DNA of 64,000 nucleotides from Actinobacillus succinogenes 130Z (GTDB lineage Bacteria > Pseudomonadota > Gammaproteobacteria > Enterobacterales > Pasteurellaceae): contig NC_009655.1 of assembly GCF_000017245.1 (NCBI RefSeq), positions 1,922,001-1,986,000 of the forward strand. Direction: 5' to 3'. A program made the position numbers and the translations under genes. The notes under the pieces were generated by a model, which searched no databases, had not been told where the DNA came from, and saw only the letters and a program-made list of their open reading frames with translations. Below, piece by piece: positions 53,565-62,333 of this stretch; position 1 is the first letter of the stretch; every line of letters starts with the position of its first letter.

Positions 53565-55127
53565 TTATTTAGATGATTGCTCGAAGTAGTAACGACCTGT
53601 TTTTAATGCGCTCGGACCAAGACGTCCGTATTTAAACATTAAATACATTTCTACCACTAAGAAAATAGTATATAAACCACAAATCAAACCGATTGAAAAC
53701 CAAAGATCACCTACGCCTAATGAGGAATTGGCGACGCCCACCGGCAGTACATCGGTAATCGCCCATGGTTGACGTCCGTATTCCGCCAGAAACCAACCGC
53801 ATTCGATCGCAACCCAAGGTAACGGCAAGCCCCATAATAATGCTTTAAGCAATAAACCGCTTTTCTCTTGTTTACCCCGCAATGTTTGTACTAATGCACC
53901 GAACATTAACAGAATTAAAACACCGCCGATACCCGCCATCACACGGAACGACCAGAATACAGGCGCAACATTCGGAATACTGTCCGCCGCTGCTGATTTA
54001 ATCTGCGCTTCGGTAGCATCAATCACTTTATCGGTATAACGTTTCAATAATAATCCATATCCCAGATCTTCACGCACGTTTAAGAATTGAGATTTAGTTT
54101 CTTCGTTAATTTGACCCGCTTTCTTTTGTGCGCGTAATTCTTCCAATAAAGCATAAGCCGTTATACCGTTACGAATACGCTGTTCATTCCGGGCTTCCAG
54201 ATCGGTTAATCCCGGATATTGCCCGTCTAGCGAGCGAGTCGCAATAATCCCGCCAAGATAAGGAATTTCGATGGCGAAATCGTTTTTACGTTCGGCTTGA
54301 TTCGGAATTGCTAGTGCATTCCAGGAGGCCGGTGCCGGTTGCGTATGCCATTCCGCTTCCATTGCCGCTAATTTTACCGGTTGGGTTTTCGCTACATCAT
54401 AACCGGATTCATCCCCCATAATAATGACGGAAATCGAAGCAATAAAACCGAAAATCGCCGCAATCGAAAAAGAACGTTTGGCAAATGCCAAATCGCGACC
54501 TTTCAGAATATAGTAAGAACTGATAGCCAACACAAACATTGCACCTGCCACGTAACCGCCGGATAACGTATGCAAGAATTTACTTTGCGCTGCCGGATTC
54601 ATCCATAAATCCATAAAACTCGTCATTTCCATCCGCATGGTTTCAAAGTTAAATTCCGAAGCGACCGGATTTTGCATCCAACCATTCGCGACTAAAATCC
54701 ACATTGCGGATAAATTGGAACCGAATGCGACGCAGTATGTTGCAAGCAAATGCTTGGCTTTTGAAAGACGATCCCAACCGAAGAAGAACAAACCGACAAA
54801 TGTCGATTCCAAGAAAAATGCCAACAATGCTTCGATCGCCAAAGGAGCGCCGAAAATATCGCCGACATAGTGAGAATAATATGACCAGTTAGTTCCGAAC
54901 TGGAATTCCATGGTAATACCGGTAGTCACCCCAAGTGCAAAGTTAATACCGAACAACTTACCCCAAAACTTGGTCATATCTTTGTAAATCTCTTTACCCG
55001 TGATGACATAAGTGGTTTCCATAATAACAAGCAGGAAAGAAAGACCTAACGTCAACGGCACGAACAAAAAGTGATATAGCGCAGTTAATGCAAACTGCAA
55101 ACGAGAAAGTTCAACAACGTCTAACAT
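53565..55127 (-). CDS. cydA: Cytochrome bd ubiquinol oxidase subunit I CydA
   Basis: Haem- and quinol-binding subunit of cytochrome bd, used at low oxygen. ATG 55127 follows AAGGAG and gives 520 residues; the frame open to 55196 is upstream of that site. His19 (ALYHF) ligates haem b595, and the later His in FLHTLSGGYVAG and a Met bind haem b558. Length matches E. coli (522), so the quinol loop is of the long type. The 378-bp gap upstream holds candidate FNR and CRP sites. Confidence 0.97.
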   Translation of the reverse strand: MLDVVELSRLQFALTALYHFLFVPLTLGLSFLLVIMETTYVITGKEIYKDMTKFWGKLFGINFALGVTTGITMEFQFGTNWSYYSHYVGDIFGAPLAIEALLAFFLESTFVGLFFFGWDRLSKAKHLLATYCVAFGSNLSAMWILVANGWMQNPVASEFNFETMRMEMTSFMDLWMNPAAQSKFLHTLSGGYVAGAMFVLAISSYYILKGRDLAFAKRSFSIAAIFGFIASISVIIMGDESGYDVAKTQPVKLAAMEAEWHTQPAPASWNALAIPNQAERKNDFAIEIPYLGGIIATRSLDGQYPGLTDLEARNEQRIRNGITAYALLEELRAQKKAGQINEETKSQFLNVREDLGYGLLLKRYTDKVIDATEAQIKSAAADSIPNVAPVFWSFRVMAGIGGVLILLMFGALVQTLRGKQEKSGLLLKALLWGLPLPWVAIECGWFLAEYGRQPWAITDVLPVGVANSSLGVGDLWFSIGLICGLYTIFLVVEMYLMFKYGRLGPSALKTGRYYFEQSSK

Positions 55128-55320
55128 CTCGTAACTCCTTGTAATGCTACAAGTTAATATAACGATTACATCGTAATCACCCAACCGCCCAACCAAAAAT
55201 CAAGCAATCTTTAAAAAACCGGTTTCCGCAACATTCGGCGTACATTTAAAATGTGCTGAAAACAGTTCCAAATCAGTATGGCATTCTACTACTATTTGTA
55301 AGGATACAAAATAGCAGAAA

Positions 55321-55336
55321 TGATACACAGATCACA
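55321..55336. promoter_or_regulatory. Candidate CRP site upstream of cydA
   Basis: TGATA-N6-TCACA, one perfect half and one half with three of five matches to TGTGA. It is about 200 bp from cydA and 215 bp from the gene to the right. Confidence 0.3.
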
Positions 55337-55383
55337 CTTTTGAATTAAAATCAAAAAAACGTTAAACAAAAAAACAACAAAAA

Positions 55384-55397
55384 TTGATCTGGCGCAA
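55384..55397. promoter_or_regulatory. Candidate FNR box upstream of cydA
   Basis: TTGAT-CTGG-CGCAA: one perfect FNR half-site and one with three of five matches to ATCAA. FNR and ArcA control of cydAB is well established in enterics; direct support here is weak. Confidence 0.3.
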
Positions 55398-55550
55398 ATT
55401 ATAGGTTTTGTAAAGATATTTGCAACCATTTATTTCAACTAATTCTTAAAAAAATGACGAATAACTAGACATTTTTTAAACAATCTGCTATTTTCAGTCA
55501 GCTTTATGTATTTTTTATATTTATTTCGCCAAAGAGAGGAAGATTTTTTC

Positions 55551-55868
55551 ATGAAACAAAGAATCAGTCATATTTTGACCGCACTTTTTGTCGGTCTAGT
55601 TTTTACTGTCAGTTCAGTACAAGCCGTCGAACAACAGGCCATTCCTCAACAATGTCAAAAACTGTTCCAAGCAACGGATAAATTATTGGCGGATGCTCAA
55701 AATCAACCCGGTACGCATACGCAATTAAATAAAATTCAAAATAAACTGAATCAGAGTAAAAAACAAATCCTCGAAATGGAAGTGGCGACGCAAATTAAAA
55801 GTTGCGATCACGGATTGGCGAAAATAAGTAATCTGAGTAAAATAGAAGATACTGAAGCAAATAACTAA
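55551..55868 (+). CDS. Small exported protein, possibly DUF5339-like
   Basis: A 105-residue protein. ATG 55551 follows AGAGGAAGA; a frame open to 55506 adds a Phe/Tyr-rich extension. The signal MKQRISHILTALFVGLVFTV...VQA is about 25 residues, with an uptake sequence in it (ILTALF). The mature part is polar, mostly helical, and has two Cys (QQCQKLF and KSCDHGL), suggesting one disulfide. It resembles the Pasteurellaceae DUF5339 family. Function unknown. Confidence 0.7.
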   Translation: MKQRISHILTALFVGLVFTVSSVQAVEQQAIPQQCQKLFQATDKLLADAQNQPGTHTQLNKIQNKLNQSKKQILEMEVATQIKSCDHGLAKISNLSKIEDTEANN

Positions 55869-55878
55869 TTAACACGAA

Positions 55879-55914
55879 AAAGAAGGCTTATTCATTTTTG
55901 AATAAGCCTTCTTT
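55879..55914. terminator. Bidirectional terminator between the small exported protein gene and ruvB
   Basis: AAAGAAGGCTTATTCA pairs with TGAATAAGCCTTCTTT around TTTT, with T on both strands, between convergent genes. Confidence 0.9.
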
Positions 55915-55925
55915 ATTCGCTCCGA

Positions 55926-56936
55926 CTATTTATCGGCTAATTTTGCCAAACCGAAATGACGGTATGTTTGTGAGGTCGCTATACGACCGCGAGGAGTTCT
56001 CTGTAAAAAACCTTGCTGAATCAAATAAGGCTCCAACACATCTTCAATAGTATCACGTTCCTCGCCGATAGCCGCCGCCAAATTATCCAGCCCGACCGGA
56101 CCGCCGTCAAAACGTTCAATAATCGAACTCAGTAGTTTTCGGTCAAGGTAATCAAAACCGGCTTGATCAATATCCAGCATAGCAAGCGCAGCTTTTGCAA
56201 TACCCTGCGTAATCATGCCGTTATTCTTCACATCCGCATAATCACGCACTCGGCGTAACAAACGGTTGGCAATTCGCGGTGTGCCACGCGAACGACGGGC
56301 CACTTCGTGAGAAGCATCATCGGAAATTTCTAAATTTAAACAGGCCGCACTTCGCATTACGATTGAAGTTAAATCTTCTATAGAATAAAACTCCAACCGT
56401 TGCACAATACCGAAACGATCCCGTAAAGGCGAAGTCAAAGAGCCCGCTCTGGTTGTCGCACCTATCAACGTAAACGGCGGCAAATCCAATTTAATGGAAC
56501 GCGCCGCCGGACCTTCGCCAATCATGATATCCAACTGGTAATCTTCCATTGCCGGATATAACACTTCTTCAATCGCCGGCGATAAACGGTGGATTTCGTC
56601 AATAAACAGCACGTCATGAGGTTCAAGATTGGTCAGCATTGCCGCCAAGTCCCCCGCCTTTTCCAATACCGGACCGGAAGTCGTGCGAATATTCACTCCC
56701 ATTTCATTAGCAACAATATTGGCTAGCGTGGTTTTTCCCAACCCCGGCGGACCGAAAATCAATAAATGATCCAACGCATCCTGACGTAATTTTGCCGCCT
56801 GAATAAAAATCTCCATTTGCGACCGCACTTGTGGTTGCCCGACATAATCCTGCAACAATTTTGGACGAATAGCGCGATCAACCGCCTCATCATCCGATTT
56901 AGCAATAGCACTGATTATACGATCTGCTTCAATCAT
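55926..56936 (-). CDS. ruvB: Holliday junction helicase motor RuvB
   Basis: AAA+ motor that drives branch migration with RuvA. The 336-residue protein has DYVGQPQVRSQM, Walker A GPPGLGKTTL, Walker B FIDEIHRL, sensor 1 in LIGATTRAGSLTSPLRDRFG with the arginine finger, and a C-terminal winged helix (RTPRGRIATSQTYRHFG). It is 8 nt after ruvA. Confidence 0.98.
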   Translation of the reverse strand: MIEADRIISAIAKSDDEAVDRAIRPKLLQDYVGQPQVRSQMEIFIQAAKLRQDALDHLLIFGPPGLGKTTLANIVANEMGVNIRTTSGPVLEKAGDLAAMLTNLEPHDVLFIDEIHRLSPAIEEVLYPAMEDYQLDIMIGEGPAARSIKLDLPPFTLIGATTRAGSLTSPLRDRFGIVQRLEFYSIEDLTSIVMRSAACLNLEISDDASHEVARRSRGTPRIANRLLRRVRDYADVKNNGMITQGIAKAALAMLDIDQAGFDYLDRKLLSSIIERFDGGPVGLDNLAAAIGEERDTIEDVLEPYLIQQGFLQRTPRGRIATSQTYRHFGLAKLADK

Positions 56937-56944
56937 TCTTTTTC

Positions 56945-57559
56945 CTATAACGCGGCTTTCAGGGCTTCACGGATTAATTGTTCGCTGGTTAAATCGCCAT
57001 TGGCCACTTTTTTCACCATTTTAGCGGCTTCCGGCGGTTTATAACCTAATGCCACTAACGCGGCAACCGCTTCGTCATTCGGCGTTTCTTTTTCAGCAGA
57101 CACTATATCCGGCACGGTAATATGTTTACTTTCAACAAAGAAATCCGGTTGTCGGAGACCTTTAAACTTACCTTTCAATTCTACCAATAAGCGTTCGGCG
57201 GTTTTTTTACCTACTCCCGGAATTTTCACCAACTTGGATAATTCTTCCCGCTCAATGGCATAGGCAAATTCATGTACCGACATGGCGGATAAAATGGCTA
57301 ACGCCAGTTTCGGACCGACGCCGTTGGTTTTGATTAATTCACGAAATAAAGTACGGTCGGTTTTAGTAGAGAATCCGAACAGTAAATGGGCGTCTTCACG
57401 CACGACTAAATGAGTAAACACCGTACATTCCTGTCCGGTATCGGGCAAATTGTAGAAGCTGGTCATCGGTAGCAATAATTCATAGCCTATTCCTTGTACG
57501 TCCAGCAAAATTTCAGGCGGTTGTTTTTCGATTAATTTTCCCTGCAAGCGACCAATCAT
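56945..57559 (-). CDS. ruvA: Holliday junction binding protein RuvA
   Basis: Tetrameric junction-binding protein that targets RuvB. The 204-residue protein has an N-terminal OB fold (MIGRLQGKLIEKQPPEILLDV), two helix-hairpin-helix motifs (ELIKTNGVGPKLALAILS and KIPGVGKKTAERLLVEL) and a C-terminal RuvB-binding domain (EAVAALVALGYKPPEAAKMV). Confidence 0.98.
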   Translation of the reverse strand: MIGRLQGKLIEKQPPEILLDVQGIGYELLLPMTSFYNLPDTGQECTVFTHLVVREDAHLLFGFSTKTDRTLFRELIKTNGVGPKLALAILSAMSVHEFAYAIEREELSKLVKIPGVGKKTAERLLVELKGKFKGLRQPDFFVESKHITVPDIVSAEKETPNDEAVAALVALGYKPPEAAKMVKKVANGDLTSEQLIREALKAAL

Positions 57560-57617
57560 TATCGTTCCTTCTCAAAAATTTTTGCTATTATACCGAGAAA
57601 ACTGAATAAAACAACAG

Positions 57618-58190
57618 CTAAACTTTTAAACGAAAACGTCCCCGGCTATAACGCGTGCGCATAAGTGCGGTCAATTTTTCCTGCGTTTCTGTGGTTTTGG
57701 CACTCGCCGCCACATGCAAGCTATGCCGGATTGTATGAGCATGCGTAATGGCAATTGCCAACGCATCCGCCGCATCCGCCTGCGGTTTATCCGATAATTT
57801 CAGAATCCGCGCCACCATATCCTGCACTTGGGATTTATCTGCCGAACCAATTCCTACCACCGTCTGCTTCACCAGTCGCGCCGCATATTCAAATACCGGC
57901 AAATCCCGGTTAACCGCAGCCACAATAGCCGTTCCCCGAGCTTGTCCGAGTTTCAGCGCCGAGTTCGGATTTTTCGCTAAAAACACTTCCTCAATGGCAA
58001 ACATGTCCGGCTGAAATTGGGTAATAATTTCCGTCACTCCGGCATAAATCCGCTTCAGACGCGTCGGTAAGTCATCTGCCTGTGTCCGAATCACCCCGCT
58101 GCCAAGATATTCCAACGTCCGTCCGGTTTGACGAATGACCCCATAACCCGTAACACGGGAACCGGGATCAATACCTAAAATAATGGTCAT
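57618..58190 (-). CDS. ruvC: Holliday junction resolvase RuvC
   Basis: Endonuclease that cuts Holliday junctions. The 190-residue protein has the catalytic acidic residues in ILGIDPGSRVTGYG, FAIEEVFLAKNPNSALKLGQ, and DAADALAIAITHAH. ATG 58190 matches the family start; the frame open to 58235 is dropped. The ribosome-binding site is weak. It is 58 nt from ruvA. Confidence 0.97.
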   Translation of the reverse strand: MTIILGIDPGSRVTGYGVIRQTGRTLEYLGSGVIRTQADDLPTRLKRIYAGVTEIITQFQPDMFAIEEVFLAKNPNSALKLGQARGTAIVAAVNRDLPVFEYAARLVKQTVVGIGSADKSQVQDMVARILKLSDKPQADAADALAIAITHAHTIRHSLHVAASAKTTETQEKLTALMRTRYSRGRFRLKV

Positions 58191-58249
58191 AATCAAATAA
58201 AAAGCGAGCAGATATTTCCCTATCGGCCCGCTCATCCATAAAAATAAAA

Positions 58250-58780
58250 TTATTTATTCAGTATACGAGTTGCAGCGTTATTTACTTTGCAGAGTTTAGC
58301 CAGGATCTCATCGGTTCCCGCCCCTCGTTTGGTTAAATTACCGCCGGTTTTAGTGGTCGCATTGCTTAAATTAAAGCCGTTTTCCACATTCCAAATGTAC
58401 TCGTCCGATTTAAATGAAACAAAATCGCTGTTGGACTCATCCCGCACCAAGGTAGGAATTTGTTGTGCATTTTTACCACTGCCTAAGATCAAATTAACGG
58501 CTTTGGCTTCATCGCCTTGAAATGAATAAGTTGCATTCAAGGTAGTCCAGTTTGAACAGGAATAAACAACGGATTTACTGGCATTGGTCAGTTTTTCAAC
58601 CCGCACATCCGCCTTCCCTTTAATATTCTGCGCAATATTCTGGGCTTCTTGCTGAGCATTTTGGGTTGCCTGTTCGGCGCTTGCGGTATTAGGTGCGGTT
58701 GCAGAATTCGACTCCGCTAAAGAGCATGCTGCCAACACTGAAACAGATAAAAGAGCGGGTACTAATTTGATAAGTTTCAT
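58250..58780 (-). CDS. Lipoprotein, possibly MliC-like
   Basis: A 176-residue lipoprotein with a signal ending LAACS (Cys19). Residues 20-55 are an Ala/Gln/Asn-rich linker. The C-terminal part has SVVYSCSNWTTLNATYSF and KSDEYIWNVENGFNL, a pattern like the MliC lysozyme-inhibitor fold, with a second Cys near the end (KLCKVNN) that could pair with the first. The family call is tentative. It sits between yebC and ruvC, which are adjacent in H. influenzae, so it may be an insertion. Confidence 0.6.
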   Translation of the reverse strand: MKLIKLVPALLSVSVLAACSLAESNSATAPNTASAEQATQNAQQEAQNIAQNIKGKADVRVEKLTNASKSVVYSCSNWTTLNATYSFQGDEAKAVNLILGSGKNAQQIPTLVRDESNSDFVSFKSDEYIWNVENGFNLSNATTKTGGNLTKRGAGTDEILAKLCKVNNAATRILNK

Positions 58781-58876
58781 GTACTCTCCTTAATAAAAAA
58801 TAAGCGTCACATCAAATATGTAACGCTTTCAGTCTACTTCATTATGTTTAAAAAGCAACCTGTTTTTCCAAGCGGA

Positions 58877-59620
58877 TTACAGCAATGCCGCCACTTCGTC
58901 ACTGATTTCACCGTTATGATAGACGTTTTGTACATCGTCACAGTCTTCCAGCATATCAATTAAACGCAACAATTTCGGAGCAGTTTCCGCATCTAAATCC
59001 ACTGTCGTGGTCGGAATCATGCTGACTTCCGCTTCCGCGATTTTAAAGCCCGCTTTTTCAATGCCGTCGCGGACATCACCCAATTCTTCCCATGCGGTAT
59101 AGATTTCAAAAGAACCGTCGTCTTGCGGTTGAATATCATCGGCACCCGCTTCGATCGCCGCTTCCGTTAAAGCGTCTTCATCCGCACCCGCATCAATAAT
59201 AATTAAACCTTTTTTGTTAAACAAATAACCGACGGAACCTTCCGTACCCAAGTTACCGCCGCATTTGGTAAAGCTCGGACGAACCTGAGAAATTGTGCGG
59301 TTGGCGTTATCGCTTAAACATTCCACCATCACCGCCGTACCGCCCGGACCGTAACCTTCGTATACGCGGGTTTCCATATTGGTATCGTCACCGCCGCCCA
59401 CACCACGATCAATAGCGCGATTAATAGTATCGCGCGTCATATTACTGGCAAGCGCTTTATCCACCGCCGCACGCAAACGCGGATTTGAACCCGCATCCCC
59501 GCCGCCGATTTTTGCAGCCGTAACTAATTCGCGAATTAATTTGGTAAAGATTTTGCCGCGTTGCGCATCTTGCGCCGCTTTACGGTGTTTGATATTAGCC
59601 CACTTACTATGACCTGCCAT
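58877..59620 (-). CDS. yebC: YebC/PmpR-family protein
   Basis: A 247-residue TACO1/YebC-type protein. It begins MAGHSKWANIKHRKAAQDAQ and has SNPRLRAAVDKALASNMTRD and RVYEGYGPGGTAVMVECLSDN. Members act as transcription regulators or help ribosomes through proline stretches. It precedes ruvC, as is common in gammaproteobacteria. Confidence 0.95.
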   Translation of the reverse strand: MAGHSKWANIKHRKAAQDAQRGKIFTKLIRELVTAAKIGGGDAGSNPRLRAAVDKALASNMTRDTINRAIDRGVGGGDDTNMETRVYEGYGPGGTAVMVECLSDNANRTISQVRPSFTKCGGNLGTEGSVGYLFNKKGLIIIDAGADEDALTEAAIEAGADDIQPQDDGSFEIYTAWEELGDVRDGIEKAGFKIAEAEVSMIPTTTVDLDAETAPKLLRLIDMLEDCDDVQNVYHNGEISDEVAALL

Positions 59621-59646
59621 TTGATATTTTCCTTTTTAATTATTAT

Positions 59647-59680
59647 GTTACTTTTCTTTGCGTTGCCAAAGAAAAGTAAC
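59647..59680. repeat. Perfect 14-bp inverted repeat
   Basis: GTTACTTTTCTTTG (59647-59660) and CAAAGAAAAGTAAC (59667-59680) are exact complements around CGTTGC, followed by CAAAAGAAAGGC. The motif looks like a dispersed intergenic repeat rather than a terminator; it begins 27 bp upstream of the yebC start. Confidence 0.75.
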
Positions 59681-59836
59681 CAAAAGAAAGGCAACCCTGC
59701 TTTACCTTGTTTCCTAAAAATACTTTAATTTGCTTAACGAAAAATTTGTAAACTCGCTTCGGTCAAACAGTACAAATTTTTCTACAAATTAAACCATTTT
59801 TAGGTGGCAAAGAAGGGAACCCATTACTACATATTA

Positions 59837-59873
59837 AAGTGCGGTAAAAAAACATAAATTTCTGACCGCACTT
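59837..59873. terminator. Inverted uptake-sequence pair near nudB
   Basis: AAGTGCGGT and ACCGCACTT around a 19-nt A/T-rich loop. It is downstream of nudB on the minus strand and may end that transcript. Confidence 0.5.
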
Positions 59874-59889
59874 GCTAAAACCTATTTCC

Positions 59890-59953
59890 AGCCCCAGCGG
59901 GGCTGAACTATGCGTAACTAAGTCACGGCTTAGCCGTGCTGGGCTGTTACGCA
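59890..59953. repeat. Composite palindromic repeat overlapping the nudB 3' end
   Basis: Three nested elements: AGCCCC-AGC-GGGGCT (59890-59904); TGCGTAAC (59911-59918) matched by GTTACGCA (59946-59953); and CACGGC-TTA-GCCGTG (59924-59938) between them. The right end contains the nudB stop codon. The organisation suggests a small REP/MITE-like element. Confidence 0.7.
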
Positions 59954-60393
59954 CTTTTCGCAATTAAATATTTCCTAATCGCCTGTGCATTATTGGGCGA
60001 TTTAGTCAGTTCTGCCGCTTTTACAGGATCCCGCCATTGGTAGGCTAAATGCTCGGTTAACTGGGGCTCGCGTTCATCAGGCAATCCCAATAAAAACCAA
60101 TGTTCCTTGCAATGCGTTACATTCGGTGCGTATTTATACCGAAAATGCGGGAAAATTTCAAACTCTACGGATTCATTACAATCAATCAAGTTAAGATTTT
60201 CCGCCACAATGTCTACGCCAATTTCTTCTTTCACTTCACGAAGTGCGGTCAAAAACGGTGTTTCTCTGTCCGCCAAAGATCCCGTCACCGATTGCCAAAA
60301 TTCAGGATCGTCTTGGCGTTGCAGCATTAACACGCGATTGGTGTTTTTAGTATAAATAACAACTAAAACGCTGTTAGGATTTTTGTAGATCAT
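59947..60393 (-). CDS. nudB: Dihydroneopterin triphosphate diphosphatase NudB
   Basis: Nudix hydrolase removing pyrophosphate from dihydroneopterin triphosphate in folate synthesis. The 148-residue protein has the complete Nudix box from Gly in GSLADRE through REVKEEIGV. It follows aspS at 60 nt, as in Haemophilus. Its last codons (KSA-stop) overlap the right end of a palindromic repeat. Confidence 0.93.
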   Translation of the reverse strand: MIYKNPNSVLVVIYTKNTNRVLMLQRQDDPEFWQSVTGSLADRETPFLTALREVKEEIGVDIVAENLNLIDCNESVEFEIFPHFRYKYAPNVTHCKEHWFLLGLPDEREPQLTEHLAYQWRDPVKAAELTKSPNNAQAIRKYLIAKSA

Positions 60394-60453
60394 TATTTTC
60401 TACAGTATTGAAATATTTATTCGCTTTCGGTCTAGATAAAGATTGGCGAAACA

Positions 60454-62223
60454 TCACTCTTCCTTCGTCACCACCGTAATCGCCAACTCTTCCAACGCCT
60501 GCTGATTAGCAAAGCTCGGAGCTTCAGTCATTAAGCACGCTGCTGCGGTGGTTTTCGGGAAGGCGATAACATCACGGATGTTGTCCGTACCTGTTAATAA
60601 CATGGTTAAGCGGTCTAAGCCGAAAGCCAAACCCGCATGCGGTGGCGTGCCGAATTTTAAGGCATCTAATAAGAAGCCGAATTTTTCCCGTTGTTGTTGT
60701 TCGTCAATGCCTAAAATGCGGAACACGGTTTGTTGCATTTTCGGATCGAAGATACGCACTGAGCCACCGCCCACTTCGTAGCCGTTAATCACCATATCGT
60801 AAGCGTTTGCCACCGCCGCCGTTGGATCGGCTTCTAATTGTTCCGGGCTGAAATCTTTTGGTGAGGTGAACGGATGGTGCATGGCGGCAAGATTGCCCTC
60901 TTCATCGCATTCAAACATTGGGAAATCGATCACCCAAAGCGGTTGCCATTCGTCTAAACGGGTTAAACCTAAATCTCGACCGAGTTTTAAACGCAATGCG
61001 CCCATGGCATCCGTGGCGATTTGCCATTTATCCGCACCGAAGAATAAAATATCGCCGGTTTGTGCCGAAGTGCGGTCGAAAATCGCTTTGATTTTTTCTT
61101 CGCTTAAGAATTTGGCAATCGGGCTTTGCACGCCTTCCAGACCGGCGTTCACATCGTTCACTTTTAACCATGCCAATCCTTTCGCGCCGTAAATACCGAC
61201 AAATTGGGTATATTCGTCGATTTGTTTGCGGGTAATGCTTGCGCCGTTCGGCACGCGGATTACCGACACACGACCGTTTGCGTCGTTAGCCGGATCGGCA
61301 AAAACCTTAAAATCCACGTCTTTAACAATGTCTGCCACATCCGCTATTTCTAACGGATTACGTAAATCCGGTTTATCGGAACCGAAACGCGTCATGGCTT
61401 CGTTCCAAGTCATAATCGGGAATTTACCGAGATCTGCGCCGAGAATATTCAACCATAAACCGCGAATCATGTTTTCCATAATTGCACGCACTTCAGGCGC
61501 AGTTAAAAAACTGGTTTCCACATCGATTTGGGTGAATTCCGGTTGACGATCCGCACGTAAATCTTCGTCGCGGAAACATTTTACGATTTGATAATAGCGA
61601 TCAAAGCCGGACATCATCAGCAACTGTTTGAATAATTGCGGAGATTGAGGCAGGGCATAGAATTTGCCTTTGTGCACACGGCTAGGTACTAAATAGTCAC
61701 GCGCACCTTCAGGCGTGGCTTTGGTCAACATCGGCGTTTCAATATCCAAAAATCCGTGGTCATCCATAAAACGACGTACGAAGCTAGTAATTTTTGCGCG
61801 GGTTTTCAAACGTTGCGCCATTTCCGGACGACGCAAGTCCAAATAACGGTATTTTAACCGTTGTTCTTCCGTATTATTTTGGTTGAAGTCTAACGGCAGC
61901 ACGTCGGAAGCGTTATAAACGGACAGGGCTTTTGCCAACACTTCCACTTCGCCTGTCGCCATATTTTTATTGATTTGATTGCCGGGACGGGCGGTAACTT
62001 CACCTTTAATTTGGATGCAGAACTCATTGCGCAAATCGGCTGCGGCGGTTAAAGCTTCTTGATATTTCGGGTCAAAACATACTTGTACGATGCCTTCACG
62101 GTCTCGCATATCAATAAAAATCAACCCGCCTAAATCACGACGGCGATGAACCCAGCCGCTCAATGTCACTTCTTGTCCGATGTTGCCGCGGTTTAACGCA
62201 CCGCAATAATGAGAACGCATCAT
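60454..62223 (-). CDS. aspS: Aspartyl-tRNA synthetase AspS
   Basis: Charges tRNA-Asp. The 589-residue class IIb synthetase has the N-terminal OB anticodon-binding fold (WVHRRRDLGGLIFIDMRDREG), motif 2 in KCFRDEDLRADRQPEFTQID, the bacterial GAD insertion domain (about 290-420), and motif 3 in GLAFGLDRLTMLLTG. The start is MMRSHYCG; the second Met is equally possible. Confidence 0.98.
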   Translation of the reverse strand: MMRSHYCGALNRGNIGQEVTLSGWVHRRRDLGGLIFIDMRDREGIVQVCFDPKYQEALTAAADLRNEFCIQIKGEVTARPGNQINKNMATGEVEVLAKALSVYNASDVLPLDFNQNNTEEQRLKYRYLDLRRPEMAQRLKTRAKITSFVRRFMDDHGFLDIETPMLTKATPEGARDYLVPSRVHKGKFYALPQSPQLFKQLLMMSGFDRYYQIVKCFRDEDLRADRQPEFTQIDVETSFLTAPEVRAIMENMIRGLWLNILGADLGKFPIMTWNEAMTRFGSDKPDLRNPLEIADVADIVKDVDFKVFADPANDANGRVSVIRVPNGASITRKQIDEYTQFVGIYGAKGLAWLKVNDVNAGLEGVQSPIAKFLSEEKIKAIFDRTSAQTGDILFFGADKWQIATDAMGALRLKLGRDLGLTRLDEWQPLWVIDFPMFECDEEGNLAAMHHPFTSPKDFSPEQLEADPTAAVANAYDMVINGYEVGGGSVRIFDPKMQQTVFRILGIDEQQQREKFGFLLDALKFGTPPHAGLAFGLDRLTMLLTGTDNIRDVIAFPKTTAAACLMTEAPSFANQQALEELAITVVTKEE

Positions 62224-62333
62224 ATCTGTTTTCCTTTAAAATTTATTCTGAAAAAATAACCGACGAATTATAGCTGAAAAAAATCAAAACTTCTTCTAAA
62301 ATAACCGCAGTTTTAACCCAAGCGATAAGATTT

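Larger units (their letters stand above)
55128..55550. other. A/T-rich intergenic region between cydA and the small exported protein gene
   Basis: 423 bp with no gene. It must hold the divergent promoters. Visible elements are a possible CRP site (TGATA-N6-TCACA, 55321-55336), an FNR-like sequence (TTGAT-N4-CGCAA, 55384-55397), and poly-A/T tracts that may be bound by H-NS-like proteins or bent. A hairpin ACATTT-AAAATGT lies at about 55250-55256. Confidence 0.6.
59621..59946. other. Repeat-rich intergenic region between yebC and nudB
   Basis: 326 bp with no convincing gene. It carries, left to right: a perfect 14-bp inverted repeat (59647-59680), an A/T-rich stretch with AAATTTGT-type inverted elements around 59745-59790, an inverted uptake-sequence pair (59837-59873), and a composite palindromic repeat (59890-59953) that reaches into the end of nudB. 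The 66-codon frame through the composite repeat looks accidental. Confidence 0.7.

Noticed and set aside
53565..55196. Longer cydA start at 55196
   Set aside because: The strong AAGGAG site and family-typical MLDVVELSR start put translation at 55127.
55251..55336. A CRISPR- or integron-like element in the cydA upstream region
   Set aside because: No direct repeats were seen; the region is just A/T-rich promoter DNA.
59763..59963. 66-codon minus-strand ORF in the yebC-nudB gap
   Set aside because: It runs through palindromic repeat sequence and into the end of nudB, with no ribosome-binding site or recognisable domain.
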